The position numbers and the translations under genes are program-made. A stretch of 64,000 nucleotides of DNA from Bradyrhizobium macuxiense (GTDB lineage: Bacteria > Pseudomonadota > Alphaproteobacteria > Rhizobiales > Xanthobacteraceae): positions 124,001-188,000 of the forward strand of contig NZ_VITY01000012.1 in the NCBI RefSeq assembly GCF_007993935.1, in the 5' to 3' direction. Numbering within the stretch: position 1 is the stretch's first letter; each line of letters starts with the position of its first letter. Under the pieces are notes generated by a model. It saw only the letters and a program-made list of their open reading frames with translations, was not told the DNA's origin and did not search any database. This document shows, piece by piece, positions 34,888 to 44,004 of the stretch.

Positions 34888-35730
34888 CTACGCCGCTCCC
34901 GATCGCGCAGCGCGCGCGGCAATCTCGTCCTGCATCTCGATCACGCGAAGATAATTGCGCAGCCGGTTGGTCTCGAGCGCGCGCAGCAGCTTGTTCTGGT
35001 GATAGGGCAGCACGAGCTCGGCGAGCTGTGCGCTCCAGGCCGCATTCATCTCGAACAGCACCCCTAAGCCGAACACGGCGGGAATTTCGGCGAAGCCGAA
35101 CTCCCTGCCCTGCGCCAGCTCCTCCGCCAGGAAGTCATCGATCGCGGTCATCACGCCGTTGCGCGCGCCACCGGCAACATTCGCGAATGCGGCAAGGCCC
35201 GCGCCGCGAAATCCATGACCTTCGACCAGCGCCGGACGATCCAGCGTGGCGCCGGCCTGGTAACTGTGCGGATGGCAGTACGCGGCAGGAATCTGGCCCG
35301 GCGCGTAATACATGTCGCGCCGCCCGCAGGGCCAGCCGACATCATGGAGAAACGCCAGCACGGGTTTGCCGGCGCGGCGGCTGATCGCCTCGATCTGCCG
35401 CAGCTCGTGATAGACCGTGTACCAGTTGTGGTCGCCGTCGACGATCCAGGCGTCGGCGGCATCCAGTTTGCCGAACGCATCGAGGCTGGTCTTCGCGACG
35501 TGACGCACATCCGGATTGGCATTGACCCAATCGAGGAATTCGCGCTTCGGCGCCGGATCGACGCTGGTGAGCTGACCGCCGCGGGCCCGGCAGTGATCGG
35601 CAAGCAGCGCCGACATGCCGCCATATTCAGCGCCGATCTCGACGACATCGCGCGCATCCGCGAGGCGCAGCGCTTCGAGGATCAGATCCGAGAATTCCGA
35701 GACGGAGTGGATCAAAAGACCCGTCATCAT
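34888..35730 (-). CDS. Class I SAM-dependent methyltransferase inserted in the division cluster
   Basis: 280 residues from ATG 35730 (GGAG five bases before). A longer frame to 35814 overlaps the end of murG. SAM motif I is DVVEIGAEYGGMSALLADH; the following acidic-loop motif is QLTSVDPAPKREF, and DAWIVDGDHNWYTVYHELRQIE fits the Methyltransf_24 / CmcI-like fold. Substrate unknown. It follows murG with a 34-base gap and is read with it. A role in envelope or lipid modification is only suggested by location. Confidence 0.7.
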   Translation of the reverse strand: MMTGLLIHSVSEFSDLILEALRLADARDVVEIGAEYGGMSALLADHCRARGGQLTSVDPAPKREFLDWVNANPDVRHVAKTSLDAFGKLDAADAWIVDGDHNWYTVYHELRQIEAISRRAGKPVLAFLHDVGWPCGRRDMYYAPGQIPAAYCHPHSYQAGATLDRPALVEGHGFRGAGLAAFANVAGGARNGVMTAIDDFLAEELAQGREFGFAEIPAVFGLGVLFEMNAAWSAQLAELVLPYHQNKLLRALETNRLRNYLRVIEMQDEIAARAARSGAA

Positions 35731-35764
35731 CAAGTCTCCCCCGGCCTGCTGCCGGATTGGCGCA

Positions 35765-36865
35765 TCAAATCCCGGCCACCTTGGCCACCAGATCGGCCAG
35801 CCGCTCGGCGGCATCGAGCCGCCCGACGCTGCGGGCGGCTTCCGCCATCGCGGTCAATTTTTGGGGCTCGACGGCGTAGGCGGAGATCTCGGCGGCGAGC
35901 CGTTCCGGCGTGAAGTCGCTCTGCGCGATGCGCAGCGCGCCGCCCGCCTGCGACAGCACGCCGGCATTGGCGAACTGGTCCTGGTCGATCGCGCCCGGCA
36001 GCGGCACCAGGATCGAGGGCCGGCCGATCGCGGCAAGCTCGGCGACGGTGCCGGCGCCGGAGCGCGAGATCACGAGCTGGCTCGAGGCGAGGCGCGCCGG
36101 CAGGTCCGGGAAGAACGGTGCGAGCTCGGCATTGATCTTGAGCCGGTCGTAGACCGCGCGCACCCGGTCCATGTCCTCTTCGCGCACCTGCTGGGTGATG
36201 ATCAGTCGGCTCCACAGCGCGGGATCGAGCTGCTCGATCGCGGGCGGCACGATGTCGCTCATCACCCGCGCGCCCTGGCTGCCGCCGACGACGAGCAGGC
36301 GCAGCGGTCCGTTCACCTCGGGCGCCGCGTACTTCACCGCAGCCGCCGCAAGGATGGCGGGGCGCATCGGCGTGCCGACGGTGGTGGCCTTGCCGGCGAG
36401 CGCGGGATCGCGATCGAGCACGCCGGGCAGCGAGGTCGCGATCGCGTTGACCCGGCCGGAGAGGAAGCGGTTGGCGCGGCCGAGCACCGCATTGGCATCG
36501 TGGATGATCCCGGGAACGCCGAGCATCCGCGCTGCCACCAGCGGCGGCAAGGTCGGGTAGCCGCCGAAACCGACCACCGCCGCAGGCTTCAGCCGGCGCA
36601 CCACATTGGCGGCGACCAGCGTGCCGTAGCCGAGCATCAGCACGGTCCGCGCCAGCGAGATCGGGTTGCGGCTGCGCACGGTCGCGCTCGGCACCAGCTC
36701 GATGCTCTCTCTGCCGAACAGGCCGGAGTAGCGCAACGCGCGGCCGTCGGTCGCAAGCCGCACCCGCAGGCCGCGCCTGATCAATTCCACGGCGAGCGCT
36801 TCGGCCGGGAACAGATGGCCGCCGGTGCCGCCGGCCGCCAGCAGAATCAGGGGCGGGTTGTCCAT
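35765..36865 (-). CDS. murG: UDP-N-acetylglucosamine transferase (lipid II synthesis)
   Basis: 366 residues. LAAGGTGGHLFPAEALA at the N-terminus is the lipid-I-facing G loop. HDANAVLGRANRFL and SRSGAGTVAELAAIGRPSILVPLPGAIDQDQFANA bind UDP-GlcNAc. It converts lipid I to lipid II at the inner face of the membrane. Separated from ftsW by a palindromic repeat. Confidence 0.96.
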   Translation of the reverse strand: MDNPPLILLAAGGTGGHLFPAEALAVELIRRGLRVRLATDGRALRYSGLFGRESIELVPSATVRSRNPISLARTVLMLGYGTLVAANVVRRLKPAAVVGFGGYPTLPPLVAARMLGVPGIIHDANAVLGRANRFLSGRVNAIATSLPGVLDRDPALAGKATTVGTPMRPAILAAAAVKYAAPEVNGPLRLLVVGGSQGARVMSDIVPPAIEQLDPALWSRLIITQQVREEDMDRVRAVYDRLKINAELAPFFPDLPARLASSQLVISRSGAGTVAELAAIGRPSILVPLPGAIDQDQFANAGVLSQAGGALRIAQSDFTPERLAAEISAYAVEPQKLTAMAEAARSVGRLDAAERLADLVAKVAGI

Positions 36866-36881
36866 GGTCGCCTTTTACATC

Positions 36882-36964
36882 GTCATTGCGAGCGAAGCGA
36901 AGCAATCCATAGCGCCGCGAAACGGATGGATGGATTGCTTCGTCGCTTCGCTCCTCGCAATGAC
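36882..36964. repeat. Palindromic intergenic repeat (family D), copy 1
   Basis: GTCATTGCGAGCGAAGCGAAG... (36882-36910) pairs with ...CTTCGCTCCTCGCAATGAC (36930-36964). Located between ftsW and murG, inside the cluster. A related, more degenerate copy is at 60665-60780. Confidence 0.88.
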
Positions 36965-36976
36965 AACAAGGGTCAC

Positions 36977-38128
36977 CTACGCGTAGGCGCGCTGCGCACT
37001 GGCGCCCTCCATCGATTCGATCTCGGTCCGCGGCCGCTGCCGCGTCAGCGCCAGCATCATGCCGACGCCATAGGCGAGCGAGACGAACGAGGAACCGCCG
37101 TAGGAGATGAACGGCAGCGTCATGCCCTTGGCCGGGATCAGTTGCAGATTGACCGCCATATTGATCGTCGCCTGCACGCCGAACAGGATCGCAAGCCCCG
37201 ATGCCGCAAAGCGCGAGAACATGTCCTCGGTGGCATAGGCGCGCGTCAGCGTGCGGATCACGATGAAGCCGAACAGCGCGACCAGCATCAAACAGAGGAT
37301 GATGCCGAATTCTTCCGCCGCCACCGCGAACACGAAGTCGGTGTGGCTGTCCGGCAGGCTGCGCTTGGCGATGCCCTCGCCCGGCCCGAGCCCGAACCAG
37401 CCGCCGTTCCAGAATGCCTCCATCGCGGTGTCGACCTGGAAGGTGTCGCCGGAGGCGGGATTCATGAAGCGCTTGATGCGGCCCGCGACGTGCGGCACCA
37501 GCAGGTAGGCGCCGAACAGGCCCGCGCCGGCGGCGCCGGCGAGCCCGAACACCCAGATCATCCGCATGCCCGCGATGAAGAACAGTGCGCCCCAGACCGT
37601 GAGGATCAGCATGGTCTGACCGAAGTCGGGCTCCATCACCAAGAGCGTAACCAGCATCATCAAGAGTACCAGCGCCATCGAGGTCGCCGGCATCTCCGGC
37701 CGCTTTGTCGATTCCGCAAACAGCCAGGCCGCAACGATGACGAAGGCGGGCTTGGCGGCCTCGGAGGCCTGGATGTTGACGCCGAGCAGCGTGATCCAGC
37801 GCCGCGAGCCCTTGACCTCGGGCCCGACCAGGAGCGTGAGCACGATCAGCGCGATCGACACCGCGAACACGATCAGCGCGGTGCGCCGGATCTGCCGCGG
37901 CGTCATGAACGACACCCCGATCAGCACGATCAGCGACGGCACCAGAAACATGACGTGGCGGTTGAAGAAGTGGAACGGATCGAGCCCGATCCGGGTCGCA
38001 ACCGGCGGGCTTGCCGCCAGCGACAGGATCACGCCGGCCAGCATCAACGCGGCGATCGCGACAAGCAGCAGCTTGTCGACGGTCCACCACCAGTCCGAGA
38101 ACGGGGTGCGTTGGTCACGGGCGAGCAT
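36977..38128 (-). CDS. ftsW: Lipid II glycosyltransferase / division protein FtsW
   Basis: 383 residues, SEDS family, about ten membrane helices. Diagnostic segments are KGSRRWI and the C-terminal LPFISYGGSSFVSLAYGVGMMLAL; the long periplasmic loop includes MEAFWNGGWFGLGPGEGIAK. Polymerises glycan strands with FtsI. The 327-base gap to murD (38129-38455) contains a palindromic repeat. Confidence 0.96.
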   Translation of the reverse strand: MLARDQRTPFSDWWWTVDKLLLVAIAALMLAGVILSLAASPPVATRIGLDPFHFFNRHVMFLVPSLIVLIGVSFMTPRQIRRTALIVFAVSIALIVLTLLVGPEVKGSRRWITLLGVNIQASEAAKPAFVIVAAWLFAESTKRPEMPATSMALVLLMMLVTLLVMEPDFGQTMLILTVWGALFFIAGMRMIWVFGLAGAAGAGLFGAYLLVPHVAGRIKRFMNPASGDTFQVDTAMEAFWNGGWFGLGPGEGIAKRSLPDSHTDFVFAVAAEEFGIILCLMLVALFGFIVIRTLTRAYATEDMFSRFAASGLAILFGVQATINMAVNLQLIPAKGMTLPFISYGGSSFVSLAYGVGMMLALTRQRPRTEIESMEGASAQRAYA

Positions 38129-38260
38129 GGGCGTCCCCAGATGGCAGAGATAACGTCCATTCGTGGCGCAGGATGGTTTCCAAGGGGTTAACGGCTTGGG
38201 TAACTTTTGAGGGAGGTGGATGGCGGAGCCTGCTCACTGCTGCGGATTCCACGCACAGCC

Positions 38261-38383
38261 GTCGTCCCTGCGAAAGCAGGGACCCATACTCCGCGGCGGA
38301 TATTGTTGAAAGGGACTCGTCGTCCCAGCATCGCTCACCAACAACCATTCGTGGTTATGGGTCCCTGCTTTCGCAGGGACGAC
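38261..38383. repeat. Palindromic intergenic repeat (family B), copy 2
   Basis: Arms 38261-38288 (GTCGTCCCTGCGAAAGCAGG...) and 38356-38383 are exact complements over 28 bases. Same type as the 18067-18188 element, with the stem sequence changed in both arms so that pairing is kept. Located between murD and ftsW. No gene in the rest of 38129-38455. Confidence 0.87.
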
Positions 38384-38455
38384 GCTGAGAATGCGGCACG
38401 GTTTTGGCTGCGGATGGATAGTGCAGCGAAACCCCATCCTAGGATTTCGCGGTCG

Positions 38456-39856
38456 TCACACCACCGACTTGACGCCGGGCAGTGCCTGGACGATGTCGCG
38501 GAAGGCGGTGCCGCGGATTTCGAAATTGCGGTACTGGTCGAACGAGGCGCAGGCCGGCGACAGCAGCACCACCGCTTCGGCAAGTCCCGACGCCTCGGCA
38601 TCGCGCGCGGCGCTTGATATCGCGACGTCGAGCGTGCCGGACATCTCGTGCGCGACGCGGTCGCCGAGCGTGCCGGAGAATTCGGCCGCCGCCTCGCCGA
38701 TCAGATAGGCCTTGCGGATGCGCGGAAAGTATTCGGTCAGGCTGGTGATGCCGCCGGCCTTCGGCTTGCCGCCGGCGATCCAGTAGATGTCGGCGAAGGA
38801 CGACAGCGCATGCGCCGCCGCATCCGCGTTGGTGCCCTTGGAGTCGTTGACGAACAGCACGTTGCCGCGACGGCCGACCTGCTCCATGCGGTGCGCCAGG
38901 CCCGGGAAGCTGCGCAAGCCGTTCTGCAGTGCGTCGGTGGCGACGCCGATCGCCAGCGCGCAGGCCGAGGCACAGGCGGCGTTCTGCGCGTTGTGCAGGC
39001 CGCGCAGCGAGCCGATGCCCCCTAGCCGCGCGATCTCGCTGCGCGCCGCGCCCGACGCGCGCACGATGGTCTCGTGCTCGACATAGAGGCCGTCGGGCAG
39101 CGGGTTCCTCACCGAGATGCGCACCACGCGCTTGCCGGCGCGATCGAGCCGGTCGGCGATGTTGCGGCACCAGATGTCGTCGACGCCGGTGATCGCGGTG
39201 CCGCCCTGCTGCACGCCGGCAACCAGCCGCTCCTTGACCGCGGCGTAATGCTCCAGCGTGCCGTGGCGATCGATGTGGTCTTCGCTGATGTTGATCAGGA
39301 TGCCGACCGAGGGATCGAGCGACGGCGCGAGGTCGATCTGGTAGGACGACATCTCGATCACGTGGACGCGGCCGATCCGCGGCGGCTCCAGCGACAGGAT
39401 CGCGGTGCCGATATTGCCGCCCATCTGGGTGTCGTAGCCGGCGACCTTCATCAGATGCGCGATCAGCGCGGTGGTGGTCGATTTGCCGTTGGTGCCGGTG
39501 ATGGCGACGAACGGCGCGTTCGGCGCATGACGCCGCCGCTCGCGGCAGAACAATTCGACGTCGCCGATCACCTCGACGCCGGCCTCGCGCGCCTTCAGCA
39601 CGCTCCAGTGCGGCGCCGGATGGGTCAGCGGCGCGCCGGGGGTCAGGATCAGCGCGGCGAAATTCGCCCACGACACGGCACGCAGGTCAGCGGTGGTGAA
39701 GCCGGCCTGCGCCGCCTTGGCGACGTTGTCCGCATTGTCGTCGGCCGCGATCACCTCCGCGCCACCGGCCTTCAGCGCGAGGCAACTCGCAAGGCCCGAG
39801 CCGCCGAGCCCGAACACCGCGACCGTCTTGCCAGCGAAGGAGGTGACCGAGATCAT
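38456..39856 (-). CDS. murD: UDP-N-acetylmuramoylalanine--D-glutamate ligase
   Basis: 466 residues. FGLGGSGLASCLALKAGGAEV is the N-terminal UDP-binding fold and ITGTNGKSTTTALIAHLM the ATP-binding loop. SEDHIDRHGTLEHY and VNDSKGTNADA are typical MurD segments. Adds D-Glu to UDP-MurNAc-L-Ala. Starts eight bases after the mraY stop. Confidence 0.96.
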   Translation of the reverse strand: MISVTSFAGKTVAVFGLGGSGLASCLALKAGGAEVIAADDNADNVAKAAQAGFTTADLRAVSWANFAALILTPGAPLTHPAPHWSVLKAREAGVEVIGDVELFCRERRRHAPNAPFVAITGTNGKSTTTALIAHLMKVAGYDTQMGGNIGTAILSLEPPRIGRVHVIEMSSYQIDLAPSLDPSVGILINISEDHIDRHGTLEHYAAVKERLVAGVQQGGTAITGVDDIWCRNIADRLDRAGKRVVRISVRNPLPDGLYVEHETIVRASGAARSEIARLGGIGSLRGLHNAQNAACASACALAIGVATDALQNGLRSFPGLAHRMEQVGRRGNVLFVNDSKGTNADAAAHALSSFADIYWIAGGKPKAGGITSLTEYFPRIRKAYLIGEAAAEFSGTLGDRVAHEMSGTLDVAISSAARDAEASGLAEAVVLLSPACASFDQYRNFEIRGTAFRDIVQALPGVKSVV

Positions 39857-39864
39857 GATGGCGC

Positions 39865-40971
39865 TCAGCGCAGCTTGAGGGTGGAGAGGCCGGCCAGCGC
39901 CAGCATCACCGAGATGATCCAGAACCGGATCACGATCTGCGGCTCGGTCCAGCCCTTCTGCTCGAAATGATGGTGCAGCGGCGCCATCCGGAACACGCGC
40001 TTGCCGGTGAGCTTGAACGAGGTGACCTGCACGATGACCGAGACCGCCTCCAGCACGAACAGGCCGCCGATCACCGCGAGCACGATCTCGTGCTTCACCG
40101 CGACCGCGGTGGCCCCCAACATGCCGCCGAGCGCGAGCGAGCCGGTGTCACCCATGAAGATCGAGGCCGGCGGCGCGTTGAACCAGAGGAAGCCCAGGCC
40201 CGCGCCAAGCACCGCGCCGCACAGCACCGCCAGTTCGCCGGTGCCGGCGACGTAATTGATCTGCAGATATTCCGAGAACACCGCGTTGCCGGTGAGATAG
40301 GAGATCATGCCGAAGCTCGCCGCCGCGATCATGACCGGCACGATGGCAAGACCGTCGAGGCCGTCGGTCAGGTTCACTGCATTGCCGGCGCCGACCATGA
40401 CGAAGGCGCCGAAGATCACGAAGAACCAGCCGAAGTTGATCACGAGGTCCTTGAAGAAGGGAATCACGAGCGAGGTCGACGACACGTCGCGCCCGAGCCG
40501 GACCAGCGCGTAGGTGGCGGCGAGCCCGATCACCGCCTCGATCAGCAGGCGGAGCTTGCCGGCGAAGCCGCTGTGTGACTGCTTTGTGACCTTCAAATAA
40601 TCGTCATAGAAGCCGACGAAGCCGAAGCCGAGCGTGACCGCGAGCACGATCCAGACATAGGGGTTGAGCGGGTTGGCCCAGAGCAGCGTCGACACCACGA
40701 GCCCGGACAGGATCATCAGCCCGCCCATGGTGGGCGTGCCCTTCTTGGAGATCAGATGCGACTGCGGACCGTCGGTGCGGATCGGCTGACCCTTGCCCTG
40801 CCGCAGCCTCAAATGATCGATGATCCAGGGTCCGAACAGGAACACGAACAGCGCGCCGGTCACCATCGCGCCACCGGTGCGGAAGGTGATGTAGCGGAAC
40901 ACGTTCAGGGCGCTACGGAATGCCCCAAACCCCGGAACGGTGTTGGACAGCTCGATCAACCAGTAGAACAT
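39865..40971 (-). CDS. mraY: Phospho-MurNAc-pentapeptide translocase
   Basis: 368 residues, ten membrane helices. Active-site motifs are DDYLKVTKQSHSG, NLTDGLDGLA and GDTGSLALGG, and the histidine loop MAPLHHHFEQKGW lies near the C-terminus. Forms lipid I on undecaprenyl phosphate. Starts 10 bases after the murF stop. Confidence 0.97.
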   Translation of the reverse strand: MFYWLIELSNTVPGFGAFRSALNVFRYITFRTGGAMVTGALFVFLFGPWIIDHLRLRQGKGQPIRTDGPQSHLISKKGTPTMGGLMILSGLVVSTLLWANPLNPYVWIVLAVTLGFGFVGFYDDYLKVTKQSHSGFAGKLRLLIEAVIGLAATYALVRLGRDVSSTSLVIPFFKDLVINFGWFFVIFGAFVMVGAGNAVNLTDGLDGLAIVPVMIAAASFGMISYLTGNAVFSEYLQINYVAGTGELAVLCGAVLGAGLGFLWFNAPPASIFMGDTGSLALGGMLGATAVAVKHEIVLAVIGGLFVLEAVSVIVQVTSFKLTGKRVFRMAPLHHHFEQKGWTEPQIVIRFWIISVMLALAGLSTLKLR

Positions 40972-40981
40972 TCAAAGGGTC

Positions 40982-42415
40982 CTATACCGCTTCTTCGTGC
41001 GCGGCCTTGTCGGGGAAGCGCTTTTCCAGCGCGCTGACAATGAGCTTCATCTTCGATCCCAGCGAGCCCTTCACCATGATCACGTCACCGGCACGGACCG
41101 CGGCGACTGCCTGCGCCTCGAGCGCCGCCGAACTCTCGGCATAGCCTCCCCGCTTGCCGGTGGAAAGGGCATCCCATAAATTCCGCATCAGCGGACCACA
41201 ACAATATACGAGGTCGATGCGGTTGGCGGTCACGGCCTCGTTGAGACCGCGGTGCAGCTCGGGCCCGGTCGGCCCGAGTTCGAGCATGTCGCCGAGTACG
41301 GCGATGCGCCGGCCATGCGCCCCGGTCGAGGCCTGGCCGAGCACATTGAGCGCGGCCCCCATCGAGGCCGGGTTGGCGTTGTAGCTCTCGTCGATCAGCG
41401 TCGCCTCGCCATGGCCGACCTCGAGCGTGCGGCGGAAGCCGCGGCCGGTCGGCGCCTCGAGCTGCGACAGCGACAGCGCCGCGCGCGCGATATCGGCGCC
41501 GAGCAGCGAGGCGCCCGCGAGCACCGCAAGCGAGTTCATCGCCATGTGGCGGCCGGGCATGCCGATCTTGTAGGTGATGTCGTGATCCAGAATATCTGCA
41601 TGCACCGCCGAGCAGGTCGCGTGCAGCGAGAGATCGATCAGCCGCGCTTCGGCGCGCTTGTCGGCACCGAACGAGACGATGCGCGAGATGCCGGCCTTCT
41701 TCGCCTGCTTCTGCAGCCGCGCGAATTGTCCGTTGTCGCGGTTGAGCACGGCCGCGCCATCGGGCTCGAGGCCTGCGAAGATCTCCGCCTTGGCGTCGGC
41801 GATCGCCTCGATGCCGGCGAAGAATTCCAGATGCACCGGCTCGATCGTGGTGATGATTGCGACGTGCGGCCGCACCATCTTCACCAGCGGCGTGATCTCG
41901 CCGGCATGGTTCATGCCGATCTCGAACACCGCAAAGCGCGTGCTCGCGGGGCAACGCGCCAGCGACAGCGGCACGCCCCAGTGATTGTTGAACGACGCGA
42001 CCGAGGCATGGGTCTCGCCCTGCGCCGACAGCACGCGGCGCAGCGCCTCCTTGGTCGAGGTCTTGCCGACCGAACCGGTCACCGCGATGATCTTCGCATT
42101 GAGCCGCGCGCGCGAGGCATGCGCGAGTTCGACCAGGCCGGCGAGCACGTCGTCGACCACCAGCAGCGGCGCATCAGTGGGAAACTTGTCGCATTGCGCG
42201 GCCTCGACCACGGCAAGCCCGGCGCCTGCCTTCAGCGCCGCCGCGACGAAGGCATGGCCGTCATGGACGTCGCCCTTGATCGCGAAATAAGCTTCGCCCG
42301 GCGCGATGGTGCGGCTGTCGATCGAAAGACCGGTGACGCCGTCCGGCAGCGTGCCTTGCGTCGCGGCGCGCATCGCCGTCGCCATCGCATCCGAGGTCCA
42401 CAACAGCGTGCTCAT
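40982..42415 (-). CDS. murF: UDP-MurNAc-tripeptide--D-Ala-D-Ala ligase
   Basis: 477 residues. ATP loop VTGSVGKTSTKEAL, then FNNHWGVPLSL and DESYNANPASMGAALN, all MurF hallmarks. Adds the D-Ala-D-Ala made by Ddl. ATG overlaps the murE stop by four bases. Confidence 0.96.
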   Translation of the reverse strand: MSTLLWTSDAMATAMRAATQGTLPDGVTGLSIDSRTIAPGEAYFAIKGDVHDGHAFVAAALKAGAGLAVVEAAQCDKFPTDAPLLVVDDVLAGLVELAHASRARLNAKIIAVTGSVGKTSTKEALRRVLSAQGETHASVASFNNHWGVPLSLARCPASTRFAVFEIGMNHAGEITPLVKMVRPHVAIITTIEPVHLEFFAGIEAIADAKAEIFAGLEPDGAAVLNRDNGQFARLQKQAKKAGISRIVSFGADKRAEARLIDLSLHATCSAVHADILDHDITYKIGMPGRHMAMNSLAVLAGASLLGADIARAALSLSQLEAPTGRGFRRTLEVGHGEATLIDESYNANPASMGAALNVLGQASTGAHGRRIAVLGDMLELGPTGPELHRGLNEAVTANRIDLVYCCGPLMRNLWDALSTGKRGGYAESSAALEAQAVAAVRAGDVIMVKGSLGSKMKLIVSALEKRFPDKAAHEEAV

Positions 42416-43881
42416 GCGCCCTCCCCGGCCAATGCATTTGCGACCGCTTCATGATCGCTGAACGGCAACGTCGTGCCGCCGACGATCTGCCCGACCTCGT
42501 GGCCCTTGCCGGCCACGACCAGCGCATCGCCAGGCTCGAGGCCGGCGATGCCGGCGCGGATCGCCTCGGCGCGGTCGCCGATCTCGCGCGCGCCCTTTGC
42601 GGTCGCCATGATCGCGGCGCGGATCGCCTCGGGCTTCTCGCTGCGCGGATTGTCGTCGGTGACGATGATTTGATCGGCATTCTCGGCCGCGATCGCGCCC
42701 ATGATCGGACGCTTGCCGGCGTCGCGATCGCCGCCGGCGCCGAAGATCACAACCAGATTGCGCTTCGCATAGGGCCGCAGCGCCTGCAGCGCCTTGGCGA
42801 GGGCATCGGGCTTGTGCGCGTAATCGACGAAGATCGGCGCGCCGTTGTGCTCGCCGACGAACTCGAGCCGGCCTTTTGCCCCCTCAAGGTGTTGGAGGCA
42901 GCCGATCACGTCATCGGCCGCGCTGCCGGTGCCGATCGCAAGGCCCGCCGCGACCAGTGCGTTCTCGATCTGGAATTCGCCGACCAGCGGCAGCCGGATC
43001 GCATATTTGCGTCCGCAGTGCTCGATCACGAGCTTCTGCGCAAAACCTTCGATGGCGGCGTCCGTGAGCTTGATGCCCTCGCATGCGTCGGCGTTGCGAC
43101 CGACCGTGATGATGCGCAGTCCGCGCGCGCGCGCCGCCTCGATCACCTCGGCCGAGCAGTCATGATCGGCGGAGATTACGGCAGCGCCGCCATCGGCGAC
43201 GAGATCGCGGAACAGCCGCAGCTTGGCGTTCAGGTAATGCGCGACGTCGGGATGATAATCCATGTGGTCGCGCGACAGATTGGTGAAGCCGCCGGCCGCG
43301 ATGCGCACGCCTTCGAGCCGATACTGGTCGAGGCCATGCGAGGAGGCCTCGAACGCCAGATTCGTGACACCGTCGCGTGCGATCTCGTCGAGCTGGCGAT
43401 GCAGCGCGATCGGATCGGGCGTCGTCAGCGAACCGTAGACGGTGCGCTTGTCGGAGACGAGACCGATGGTGCCGATGCTCGCCGAGGAGTGACCGAGCCG
43501 CTGCCAGATCTGGCGCGTGAAGGCGGCGACCGAGGTCTTGCCGCTGGTGCCGGTCACCGCGGCGATCGTCGCGGGCTGGCGGGAGAAGAATTTGGCCGCG
43601 GCAAGCGCCAGCGCGCGGCGTGGATTTGGCGTTGCGACAAACGGAACGCGAAGCGGCACCTGCGGCGGATGGTCGCCGGCAATCGCAACCGCGCCCGCGG
43701 CAATCGCCGCATCGATGAAGCGCGCGCCGTCGGTCTTGCTGCCCGACAGTGCGAAGAACAGGTCGCCCGGCTTCACCACACGGCTGTCGACCGCAAGCCC
43801 ACCGACCATGACAGCGTCGGCACTTGGATCGATCCTTGGATCGATCGTGGCATCGGCGCTGAAGAGGTCGCGAAGTCTCAT
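42412..43881 (-). CDS. murE: UDP-MurNAc-L-Ala-D-Glu--meso-diaminopimelate ligase
   Basis: 489 residues. ATP loop TGTSGKTSVAAFTRQ; EASSHGLDQYRL and NLSRDHMDYH follow. The substrate motif DNPR in TDDNPRSEKPEAI specifies meso-diaminopimelate, as expected for Gram-negative bacteria. Overlaps murF in ATGA. The short upstream gap to ftsI contains a palindromic repeat. Confidence 0.96.
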   Translation of the reverse strand: MRLRDLFSADATIDPRIDPSADAVMVGGLAVDSRVVKPGDLFFALSGSKTDGARFIDAAIAAGAVAIAGDHPPQVPLRVPFVATPNPRRALALAAAKFFSRQPATIAAVTGTSGKTSVAAFTRQIWQRLGHSSASIGTIGLVSDKRTVYGSLTTPDPIALHRQLDEIARDGVTNLAFEASSHGLDQYRLEGVRIAAGGFTNLSRDHMDYHPDVAHYLNAKLRLFRDLVADGGAAVISADHDCSAEVIEAARARGLRIITVGRNADACEGIKLTDAAIEGFAQKLVIEHCGRKYAIRLPLVGEFQIENALVAAGLAIGTGSAADDVIGCLQHLEGAKGRLEFVGEHNGAPIFVDYAHKPDALAKALQALRPYAKRNLVVIFGAGGDRDAGKRPIMGAIAAENADQIIVTDDNPRSEKPEAIRAAIMATAKGAREIGDRAEAIRAGIAGLEPGDALVVAGKGHEVGQIVGGTTLPFSDHEAVANALAGEGA

Positions 43882-43923
43882 GATCTTCCAGTCTGGCCGG
43901 CGCCGTTCTGGCGCCGCTATTTG

Positions 43924-43991
43924 AGCATGATCTGATCGGAAAACCGCTTCGCACTTTTCGCTAACGCGGCCGTTCCGGTCCGGATCATGCT
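43924..43991. repeat. AGCATGATC-ended intergenic palindrome between ftsI and murE
   Basis: Ends AGCATGATC (43924-43932) and GATCATGCT (43983-43991) are exact complements. The interior contains TCGGAAAACCGCTTCGCAC, a sequence type I recall as a common rhizobial intergenic element. Confidence 0.75.
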
Positions 43992-44004
43992 GTGACTATA
44001 CGCC

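Noticed and set aside
35615..38191. 858-codon open frame on the plus strand
   Set aside because: Antisense across the methyltransferase, murG and ftsW; the sequence is His/Arg/Asp-rich and non-protein-like.
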